NCBI GenBank assembly: GCA_946478765.1
Contig: CAMLDH010000095.1
Coordinates: 1 to 11,577, forward strand
Source of the DNA: an uncultured Oxalobacteraceae bacterium
Lineage (GTDB): Bacteria; Pseudomonadota; Gammaproteobacteria; Burkholderiales; Burkholderiaceae
Direction: 5' to 3'
Length of the DNA stretch: 11,577 bases
The notes below the pieces were generated by a model. It worked only from the letters and a program-made list of their open reading frames with translations. It ran no database searches and was not told the DNA's origin. The translations under genes were made by a program, and so were the position numbers. How positions within the stretch are numbered: position 1 is the first letter of the stretch; each line of letters starts with the position of its first letter. Below, piece by piece: positions 1 to 5,720 of the stretch.

Positions 1-62
1 GGACGGATTGAAAAATCGCCCACCTCGGCGTCAAGACGAGTGTGGGAAGAGGAAAACCCGCA

Positions 63-91
63 ACTATACGCTGAGATTCCGGAAAACTCAA
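63..91 (-). promoter_or_regulatory. Leftward sigma-70-type promoter, divergent from lexA
   Basis: On the minus strand a -35 box TTGAGT (91-86, 4/6 to consensus) and a -10 box TATAGT (68-63, 5/6) are separated by exactly 17 bp. Transcription would start near position 56 and run out of the left edge. No ATG occurs on that strand between the predicted start and the edge, so the first ~55 nt would be untranslated leader of a gene outside the window. The remainder of 1-235 contains only this promoter and the LexA operator as far as I can see. Motif match by eye; no experimental support. Confidence 0.5.
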
Positions 92-170
92 CGCATTCAA
101 TTGCTTACCGCTTTTCAGGCAACGAATTTCGTGACATTCATCGTCAAATCTGCTTGCGTTTGTAGAAATA

Positions 171-186
171 CTGTATAAAAATACAG
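171..186. promoter_or_regulatory. LexA operator (SOS box) of lexA
   Basis: The sequence CTGTATAAAAATACAG fits the CTGT-N8-ACAG LexA box with an AT-only core, and lies 49 bp before the lexA start codon. The flanking TA on the left extends the match to the long enterobacterial consensus. The encoded LexA has the same recognition-helix region as E. coli LexA, so autorepression relieved by RecA-stimulated self-cleavage is the expected control. A -35-like TTGCGT lies at 154-159, so the operator would cover the -10 region of the lexA promoter. Confidence 0.93.
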
Positions 187-235
187 GCTGCACATAAAAC
201 CAGCACCAAACTTTCATTTCCGCAAGGCCAAGGCC

Positions 236-901
236 ATGATCAAACTTACCGCTCGTCAAGAACAAATCCTGAACCTGATCCGGGATGCGATTGAAAACAC
301 CGGTTTTCCGCCGACCCGCGCGGAAATCGCAGCAGAATTGGGCTTTCGTTCCGCTAATGCTGCAGAGGAACATCTACAGGCATTGGCGCGCAAAGGCGCA
401 ATCGAAATTTCACCAGGAACGTCACGCGGCATCCGTTTGCGCGACATGGGCATAGAACCCGGTCTGGAGCCCCCTCCCAACAGGCAGATGGCATTGCCCC
501 ACCCGTCACTGATGCAATTGAGTCTGCCGCTGGTGGGCCGCGTCGCTGCGGGGTCGCCGATTCTGGCGCAAGAACACATCGAAACCACCTACAACGTGGA
601 TTCATCGCTGTTTTCCGCCAAGCCGGATTACCTGTTGAAAGTACGCGGGATGTCAATGCGCGACGCCGGCATTTTCGATGGTGACTTGCTTGCCGTTAAA
701 AAAGCCGACAATGCGAAAAATGGGCAAATTATCGTTGCTCGCCTGGGCGATGACGTGACGGTCAAACGGTACAGAAAGACCGGCTCCTTGATTGAATTAT
801 TGCCCGAAAATCCTGATTTCGAACCGATCCGGGTGGAGCCACAACGTGATGATTTTGCGCTGGAAGGTCTGGCCGTCGGGTTGTTGCGCGCCTGGGGCTG
901 A
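236..901 (+). CDS. lexA: LexA repressor, SOS regulator with self-cleaving peptidase domain
   Basis: Transcriptional repressor of the SOS regulon that cleaves itself when RecA-ssDNA filaments form. The N-terminal winged helix-turn-helix (residues 1-70) contains the segment [20 protein letters not shown], nearly identical to E. coli LexA. The S24 peptidase domain (about 98-221) has the cleavage site Ala105-Gly106 in VAAGSP, nucleophile Ser140 in RGMSM and general base Lys177 in VTVKRY. These are each 21 residues further on than in E. coli (84-85, 119, 156), so the extra length of the 221-aa protein lies in the Pro-rich linker at about 71-97. Start: the ATG is preceded by AAGG at 224-227 and by the LexA box at 171-186. 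It ends 22 bp from the convergent prpF-like gene, with no terminator seen between them. Confidence 0.97.
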   Translation: MIKLTARQEQILNLIRDAIENTGFPPTRAEIAAELGFRSANAAEEHLQALARKGAIEISPGTSRGIRLRDMGIEPGLEPPPNRQMALPHPSLMQLSLPLVGRVAAGSPILAQEHIETTYNVDSSLFSAKPDYLLKVRGMSMRDAGIFDGDLLAVKKADNAKNGQIIVARLGDDVTVKRYRKTGSLIELLPENPDFEPIRVEPQRDDFALEGLAVGLLRAWG

Positions 902-923
902 TCGGCAAACGTTTTCCATATAG

Positions 924-2078
924 TCAAGGACAATGCACCCAACCCGACATGATGATACGCGCGCTGCGCGACAGAATTGCCTTCTCCATTTGCCATCCGG
1001 CTTGTCCCTGCCGCACAGTGGCGCCGATCGCCAGACGCCCGGAAACATGCCCTAATCGAACAGCATTTCGATCTTGGGCACCAGGCAAGCGAGGCATATG
1101 CCTCGCCACAATTGATCCCGGCAGCGCCGCCGCGACCGCAAGCGCAATGGCGCCAGTACCGGTAAATGCATGATGGAGCTTGCCCATCGATAGAATGCGG
1201 GCAAGTACGTCAATCTCATGCGATTCAATTGCTACACCCGCGCTGGTGACATAGCCGGCCGGTGGCGCGATCCATGACAGTTTGGGTGTCGCAGGACGCT
1301 CGCGGGTGGCGCTTGTTACGTCTGGCGCCAATCCCATCACGACCGACGCATATGCACGAATCGCTTCGCACTGCGCCAGCAGCGCCGTATCCGCATTCAC
1401 GGCGTTCGGCAATTCTGTTCCGGTCAAGCCAAGTGCCGCGGCATCAATGAACACGGTTGGGTTGCCAGCCGTCAGCAACGTTGCTTCAACCCTCCCCACA
1501 CCCGGCACATCCAGCACATCGACAATATGGGCAGTGGGGAGCAAGGCTGTGTCCGGTTGATCATCTTCGATAAATTCCAGCACAATTTCTGCGGACGTGA
1601 ACGCAACGCCATCTTCCTGAAAATCACCCGTTTCCAGTGGTATACCCTCCATGACAGGCACCTGTGCCACGATGCGCTGGCCGATGTTTGCCTGCCAGAT
1701 CTGCACAGGAACGATTGCCGCGTCGCCGTGGTTTCGGACCGTCACCAATCCCATATGAATAGCGGCGGGCCCCACTGCCGCCGACAAATTTCCGCAATTG
1801 CCGGACCAGTCGATTAATGGCTGGTCGATTGCAACTGCACCAAACAGGTAATCAACATCGCAGCCCGGCCGGTTCGATTTCGACAAAATTACGACCTTGC
1901 TGGTACTGGACGTCGCGCCGCCCATGCCATCCGAATGTTTGCCATACGGGTCCGGGCTGCCAATGACACGCAACAGAACTGCATTGCGTTGCCGCGGGTC
2001 CGCAGGCAGATCGGTGGCGTTGAAGAACACGCCTTTGGAAGTGCCGCCACGCATATATAGAGCGGGAATTCGTTTCAA
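924..2078 (-). CDS. PrpF-family isomerase/tautomerase (methylaconitate isomerase or 4-oxalomesaconate tautomerase type)
   Basis: 384-aa member of the PrpF family, which has a diaminopimelate-epimerase-like fold with two similar halves. Known members isomerise 2-methylaconitate in the methylcitrate cycle (PrpF) or tautomerise 4-oxalomesaconate in gallate breakdown (GalD). Visible signatures are MRGGTSKG (9-16), GSPDPYGK (40-47), GGATSSTSK (53-61), SGNCGN (92-97), MGKLHHA (298-304) and a C-terminal SRSARI. Lys61 and Cys95 have the same 34-residue spacing I recall for the key Lys73/Cys107 pair of Shewanella PrpF. The start is TTG at 2078-2076: AGGAA lies 5 nt upstream, an in-frame stop (that of trmJ) lies just before it, and the first ATG would cut into the conserved N-terminus. 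It sits 21 bp behind trmJ and is probably co-transcribed. No prpB, prpC or acnD is in view, so the substrate cannot be assigned. Likely cytosolic. Confidence 0.88.
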   Translation of the reverse strand: MKRIPALYMRGGTSKGVFFNATDLPADPRQRNAVLLRVIGSPDPYGKHSDGMGGATSSTSKVVILSKSNRPGCDVDYLFGAVAIDQPLIDWSGNCGNLSAAVGPAAIHMGLVTVRNHGDAAIVPVQIWQANIGQRIVAQVPVMEGIPLETGDFQEDGVAFTSAEIVLEFIEDDQPDTALLPTAHIVDVLDVPGVGRVEATLLTAGNPTVFIDAAALGLTGTELPNAVNADTALLAQCEAIRAYASVVMGLAPDVTSATRERPATPKLSWIAPPAGYVTSAGVAIESHEIDVLARILSMGKLHHAFTGTGAIALAVAAALPGSIVARHMPRLPGAQDRNAVRLGHVSGRLAIGATVRQGQAGWQMEKAILSRSARIIMSGWVHCP

Positions 2079-2099
2079 TGTCGTTCCTGATTTACTATG

Positions 2100-2858
2100 C
2101 TAGCGTTGCTTTTTCTGCAAAATCTGTTTCGCGATTCCGCGCAGGATATTGACTTCTTCGGTCTCGAGTTGGGTGCGTGAAAACAGTCGTTTCAGGCGCG
2201 GCATCAGCTTTTTCGGGTTATCCGGATCGAGAAAGTCGATCGCGACCAAGGCCTGCTCCAGGTGTTCATACATACCGTCGATTTGCGCGATGCCGGCAGC
2301 TTCACCTTGGAAGCCGATAGCCGTTGCCGGCAACGTATCGCCACACGCGGCGACCCGGCATTCGTACGCCAACACCTGCACCGCTTGCGCCAGATTTAAC
2401 GACGAATAGTCCGGGTTGGCAGGGATATTGATCAGGACATTGCACTTTTCGACTGCGTCATTCGGCAAGCCGAAGCGTTCATTCCCGAACAACAGTGCCG
2501 CGCACAGTCCGGCGTCGCCCCCCAACTGCTGGGCCAAGTGCCGCGGCGTGATAACCGGCGGCGAAAATTCGCGCAATCGGGACGATACCGCGGCGGCGAA
2601 ATTGCAATCGGCCAGCGCTTCTTCGATCGAACCGACGATACGCGCCGCCGCCAGGATATCCTGCGCGCCACTGGCAAAGGCAACTGCCTCGTCCTGCTGA
2701 GCGGCGTCGGGAAAGCGCGGATTGACCAGCACCAGGTCGGAAAATCCCATGGTTTTCATCGCCCGCGCAGCGGCGCCGATGTTGCCGGGGCGGCTGGTTT
2801 CGACCAGCACGAATCGCAGGCGTTTGAAAAGAGAAGTGCTGATTGTGGGCAGGTTCAT
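2100..2858 (-). CDS. trmJ: tRNA (cytidine/uridine-2'-O-)-methyltransferase TrmJ
   Basis: SPOUT-class enzyme that methylates the 2'-O of nucleotide 32 in the anticodon loop of several tRNAs using S-adenosylmethionine. The N-terminal motif RFVLVETSRPGNIGAAARAM (15-34), the LFGNERFGL motif (123-131) and the knot motif IPANPDYSSLNLAQAVQVLAYE (about 145-166) are those of the SpoU family. The C-terminal LFSRTQLETEEVNILRGI (225-242) is typical of TrmJ rather than other SpoU proteins. Length 252 aa against 246 in E. coli. The ATG has no strong ribosome-binding site (the preceding bases are AT-rich). The neighbouring divergent suhB matches the E. coli trmJ/suhB arrangement, but the gene following trmJ here is the PrpF homologue, not iscR. 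Confidence 0.95.
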   Translation of the reverse strand: MNLPTISTSLFKRLRFVLVETSRPGNIGAAARAMKTMGFSDLVLVNPRFPDAAQQDEAVAFASGAQDILAAARIVGSIEEALADCNFAAAVSSRLREFSPPVITPRHLAQQLGGDAGLCAALLFGNERFGLPNDAVEKCNVLINIPANPDYSSLNLAQAVQVLAYECRVAACGDTLPATAIGFQGEAAGIAQIDGMYEHLEQALVAIDFLDPDNPKKLMPRLKRLFSRTQLETEEVNILRGIAKQILQKKQR

Positions 2859-2963
2859 TTAAAATAGCGGTATTGCGCGGTAAAAACGGCTGTCACGGCC
2901 ATATTTGCCGCATCGCTCATTAATTCAATTTAGGTGATTCCGTTGGTGCCGACAGGCTCCTAA

Positions 2964-3064
2964 GAACACCTAACAAAATGGTTCTGAGTAAGCGCGCCGA
3001 CGCAGACAGTACAACTGTACGGCAAGTCGGCGCAACATCCTCAGAATCATTGTGTTAGGTGTTC
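2964..3064. repeat. 101-bp imperfect palindromic element between trmJ and suhB
   Basis: Two 25-nt arms (2964-2988 and 3040-3064) are inverted copies matching at 23 of 25 positions. The outermost 12 bp are perfect: GAACACCTAACA against TGTTAGGTGTTC. Inside lies a second perfect 8-bp pair, GCGCCGAC (2994-3001) with GTCGGCGC (3026-3033), and a third, GTACA (3009-3013) with TGTAC (3016-3020), around a tiny centre. The layout is that of a non-coding palindromic intergenic repeat or MITE-like remnant, or of a large leader hairpin for suhB. No clear target-site duplication flanks it. Structure is directly visible; the class is inference. Confidence 0.85.
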
Positions 3065-3098
3065 CAAGCAACGGTACCGCCATTTTAACGGAACCTCT

Positions 3099-3893
3099 AT
3101 GCATCCCATGCTCAATACGGCGGTCAAGGCTGCTCGCCGCGGCGCCTCGATCATCAACCGCGCCTCCTTCGATATCGACCGCATCAAGGTCACGGAGAAA
3201 AAACACAACGATTTCGTCACCGAAGTCGACCAGGCCGCCGAGCAGGCGATCATCGATGTTCTGAAAAACGCCTACCCCGACCATGCGATTCTGGCGGAAG
3301 AATCCGGCGCATCGGCCAATTTGCACGACGAAAATGAAAACGTCTGGATCATCGATCCGCTCGACGGCACCACCAATTTTATTCACGGTTTTCCGCAATA
3401 CTGCGTATCGATCGCACTGCAGCAGCGTGGCCAGATTACGCAAGCGGTCGTCTACGACCCGACCCGCAACGAACTGTTCACCGCCACCAGGGGCGCCGGC
3501 GCCTACCTCAACGAAAAGCGCATCCGCGTCACCAAGCGCGACAAGATTGCCGATGCATTGATCGGCACCGGCTTCCCGTTCCGCGGCACGGATGACCTGG
3601 ATGAATACATGCAGATGTTTCGCGTGATGACCGAAAAATGCGCGGGCTTGCGTCGCCCCGGCTCGGCCGCGCTGGATCTCGCCTACGTCGCCACCGGCCG
3701 TCTGGATGGCTTTTTCGAAAAGGGTTTGCAGCCGTGGGATATGGCAGCCGGCGCGCTCCTGATTACGGAAGCCGGCGGCATCATGGGCACCTTTGCCGGG
3801 GAATCCGATTACCTGTACAAAGGCAACGTGATTGCCGGCACGCCGAAGGTATTTGCGCAGATGGTGAGCGCACTGGCGCCGTTCGCCAAATAA
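3099..3893 (+). CDS. suhB: SuhB, inositol-1-monophosphatase family / rRNA antitermination factor
   Basis: 264-aa Mg2+-dependent inositol-monophosphatase family protein (E. coli SuhB is 267 aa). In E. coli SuhB is also a Nus-complex partner needed for rRNA transcription antitermination, and this second role is probably the essential one. Metal-site motifs are complete: NDFVTEVD (37-44), Glu67-Glu68 in LAEESG, Asp86 and Asp89 in [12 protein letters not shown] (83-94), and Asp214 in QPWDMAAG (211-218). Start: the ATG has a modest ribosome-binding sequence (CGGAA, 3089-3093) and begins MHPMLN as in family members. It is divergent from trmJ and followed by a terminator at 3923-3949. The leader between the 101-bp palindrome and the ATG is short, so the palindrome probably lies in the transcribed leader if the promoter is upstream of it. 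Confidence 0.95.
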   Translation: MHPMLNTAVKAARRGASIINRASFDIDRIKVTEKKHNDFVTEVDQAAEQAIIDVLKNAYPDHAILAEESGASANLHDENENVWIIDPLDGTTNFIHGFPQYCVSIALQQRGQITQAVVYDPTRNELFTATRGAGAYLNEKRIRVTKRDKIADALIGTGFPFRGTDDLDEYMQMFRVMTEKCAGLRRPGSAALDLAYVATGRLDGFFEKGLQPWDMAAGALLITEAGGIMGTFAGESDYLYKGNVIAGTPKVFAQMVSALAPFAK

Positions 3894-3922
3894 TCGTTCC
3901 CATAGATGCGCCGAACGTCGCT

Positions 3923-3949
3923 ACGGCCTGCACGAATGCGGGCCGTTTT
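3923..3949 (+). terminator. Rho-independent terminator after suhB
   Basis: ACGGCC (3923-3928) pairs with GGCCGT (3941-3946). The stem continues through a T-G wobble into GCA/TGC with a CGAA tetraloop, giving a 10-bp hairpin 30 bp after the suhB stop, followed by TTTT (3946-3949). The T-run is short, but the stem is uninterrupted and well placed between suhB and the rhlE promoter. Confidence 0.8.
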
Positions 3950-3980
3950 CAATTCAGATTGCAATTAAATGCGAAACCGC

Positions 3981-3989
3981 TGTTATACT
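3981..3989 (+). promoter_or_regulatory. Extended -10 promoter for rhlE
   Basis: TGTTATACT contains an extended -10 element: TG, one base, then TATACT at 3984-3989 (5/6 to TATAAT). A weak -35-like TTGCAA at 3959-3964 is 19 bp upstream, which is long but tolerable with an extended -10. It lies just beyond the suhB terminator. The predicted start near 3996 gives a leader of about 115 nt before the chosen rhlE ATG. Confidence 0.6.
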
Positions 3990-4112
3990 GCGCCGGTGCG
4001 GCACATTCTCCAGTCACCTTGCCGCTGTCTATTCTGACCTTCTGTACCCTAATCCGTTTGCCTGCGACTGGCGCCTTCAATGGCGACAGGCCGAACTCTC
4101 TCCAAAGCGTTT

Positions 4113-5456
4113 ATGTCTTTTACCCAACTCGGCTTGTCCGATGCAATTGTGCGCGCCGTCACCGAACACGGCTATACCACTCCTACCCCGATTCAGGCGC
4201 AGGCAATTCCCGCCGTGCTGGCGGGCGGCGATTTGCTGGCCGGCGCACAGACCGGCACCGGCAAAACAGCCGGCTTCACGCTGCCGATTCTGCACCGTTT
4301 GTCGACCGGCGCCGCGGCGCCGACCGCGACGACGACGCAACGGCCGATCCGTGCGCTGGTGCTGACACCGACCCGCGAACTGGCGGCGCAAGTCGAAGAA
4401 AGCGTGCGCACCTATGGCAAACATCTGAAACTGACGTCGGCCGTGATTTTCGGCGGCGTCGGCATCAATCCGCAAATCAAGCTGCTGAAACATGGCGTCG
4501 ATATCTTGGTGGCGACGCCGGGCCGCCTGCTCGACCATATGCAGCAAGGCACGGTCAACCTGAGCAAGATCGAAATCCTGGTGCTCGATGAGGCAGACCG
4601 CATGCTCGACATGGGCTTCATCAGGGATATACGCCGCGTCCTCGCGGCATTGCCGAAGAAGCGGCAAAACCTGCTGTTCTCCGCGACCTTCTCCGACGAA
4701 ATCAAACTGCTGGCCGACGGCCTGCTCGATTCGCCGGCGATGATCGAAGTGGCACGCCGCAATTCGACCGTCGAAGTGATCGAACAAAAAATCCACCCGG
4801 TCGATCGCGATCGCAAGCATCCGCTGCTCGCGCATCTGATCAAGACCAACCAGTGGTCGCAGGTACTGGTGTTTACCCGCACCAAACACGGCGCCAACAA
4901 GCTGGTCGAACAGCTGGAGAAAGACGGCATTACCGGCATGGCGATCCACGGCAACAAGAGCCAGTCGGCACGCACCCGTGCACTGTCGGAATTCAAGGAT
5001 GGCAGCCTACAGGTACTGGTTGCAACCGACATCGCTGCGCGCGGCATCGATATCGATCAGTTGCCGCACGTGGTGAATTATGACCTGCCCAACGTCCCCG
5101 AAGATTACGTGCATCGTATCGGCCGTACCGGCCGCGCGGGTGCAACCGGCGAAGCCGTTTCGCTGGTGTGTGTCGATGAACATCAGATGCTCAAGGATAT
5201 CGAAAAACTGATCAAGCGCGCACTGCCGAAAGAAGTGATCCCCGGGTTCGAGCCTGATCTGAATGCACGGGCACAACCGATTCAACTGCGCAGCGGTAAC
5301 GGCGGCGGCCGCAACCAGCCGCGTGGCAACAATGGCGCAGCCAAGTCACGCACGGCGCCAGCGCCACAAGCCGATAGACCAGCGCGTACCTTCGGCGGCA
5401 ACAAACCGGCTGGCAAACCGGCCGCGCCGCATCGCTCGGGTGGCCGCGGAAGGTAA
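4113..5456 (+). CDS. rhlE: DEAD-box ATP-dependent RNA helicase, RhlE type
   Basis: ATP-dependent RNA unwinding enzyme of the RhlE subgroup, linked in relatives to ribosome maturation, RNA decay and growth in the cold. With the 447-aa start, the motifs are: Q motif GYTTPTPIQ (20-28), Walker A AQTGTGKT (45-52), PTRELA (86-91), TPGR (135-138), DEAD (159-162), SAT (190-192), ARGID (309-313) and HRIGRTGR (334-341). Residues from about 393 to the end form a basic, Gly/Arg/Pro-rich low-complexity tail, the usual RNA-binding extension. I chose the ATG at 4113 because family members begin MSFxxLGLS. An in-frame ATG at 4080 would add 11 residues without conservation. Neither start has a strong ribosome-binding site. 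Transcribed alone from the promoter near 3984; no clear terminator apart from the palindrome at 5469-5559. Confidence 0.93.
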   Translation: MSFTQLGLSDAIVRAVTEHGYTTPTPIQAQAIPAVLAGGDLLAGAQTGTGKTAGFTLPILHRLSTGAAAPTATTTQRPIRALVLTPTRELAAQVEESVRTYGKHLKLTSAVIFGGVGINPQIKLLKHGVDILVATPGRLLDHMQQGTVNLSKIEILVLDEADRMLDMGFIRDIRRVLAALPKKRQNLLFSATFSDEIKLLADGLLDSPAMIEVARRNSTVEVIEQKIHPVDRDRKHPLLAHLIKTNQWSQVLVFTRTKHGANKLVEQLEKDGITGMAIHGNKSQSARTRALSEFKDGSLQVLVATDIAARGIDIDQLPHVVNYDLPNVPEDYVHRIGRTGRAGATGEAVSLVCVDEHQMLKDIEKLIKRALPKEVIPGFEPDLNARAQPIQLRSGNGGGRNQPRGNNGAAKSRTAPAPQADRPARTFGGNKPAGKPAAPHRSGGRGR

Positions 5457-5468
5457 ATTACCCCAGGC

Positions 5469-5559
5469 TGTCATTTCGAAACGCACAAAGGAATCATTAC
5501 CGGAAATGTATGGACAAGCCGGTCGAGATTCCTCGTCGCGATGCTCGGCCGGAATGACA
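5469..5559. repeat. 91-bp interrupted palindrome (TGTCATT...AATGACA element)
   Basis: Termini TGTCATT (5469-5475) and AATGACA (5553-5559) are perfect inverted copies. Further blocks inside are also inverted and in register: GGAATC (5490-5495) with GATTCC (5527-5532), and CCGG (5500-5503) with CCGG (5519-5522), around a 15-nt centre. The segments between blocks have diverged, and the right arm is 6 nt longer. The pattern TGTCATTCCG...GAGGAATC resembles, from memory, palindromic intergenic repeats seen in many unrelated bacteria. It starts 12 bp after the rhlE stop, so it could act as a 3' hairpin, with a T5 run at 5564-5568. Confidence 0.7.
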
Positions 5560-5619
5560 TTGCCTTTTTCAGACGTCCCTGGAACACGAAAAAACCCGTC
5601 GCAACGCTTGCCTGTTGGT

Positions 5620-5653
5620 CTATTATTCTTGTCGTGGATGACCAGAATAATAG
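5620..5653. repeat. Perfect 10-bp inverted repeat upstream of the GGDEF gene
   Basis: CTATTATTCT (5620-5629) and AGAATAATAG (5644-5653) are perfect inverted copies around a 14-nt spacer, 68 bp before the chosen start of the cyclase gene. It is AT-rich in a GC-rich setting and could be an operator for a dimeric regulator or a leader hairpin. I could not place a convincing promoter relative to it. Confidence 0.6.
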
Positions 5654-5720
5654 CGATCCGGCAGACGCTACACGTTCAACTGCCGCCCCTTCAATGACCG
5701 ATATGACAGGCGATCGATCG

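Noticed and set aside
1..165. Rightward frame open from the left edge for 54 codons, ending TAG at 163-165
   Set aside because: Third positions lack the GC bias of the real genes, a second frame is open over the same stretch, and it is crossed by a good leftward promoter. The encoded peptide is not recognisable.
2950..2985. Possible boxA (antitermination) element in the suhB leader
   Set aside because: GCTCCTAAGAA at 2956-2966 agrees only partly with the boxA consensus GCTCTTTAACA, too weak to call.
3638..4591. 317-codon rightward frame spanning the end of suhB, the gap and the start of rhlE
   Set aside because: It overlaps two real genes in another frame and runs through the suhB terminator and rhlE promoter; the product is Arg-rich and unrecognisable.
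4077..4949. 290-codon open frame antisense to rhlE
   Set aside because: Shadow of the helicase reading frame with no recognisable domain.
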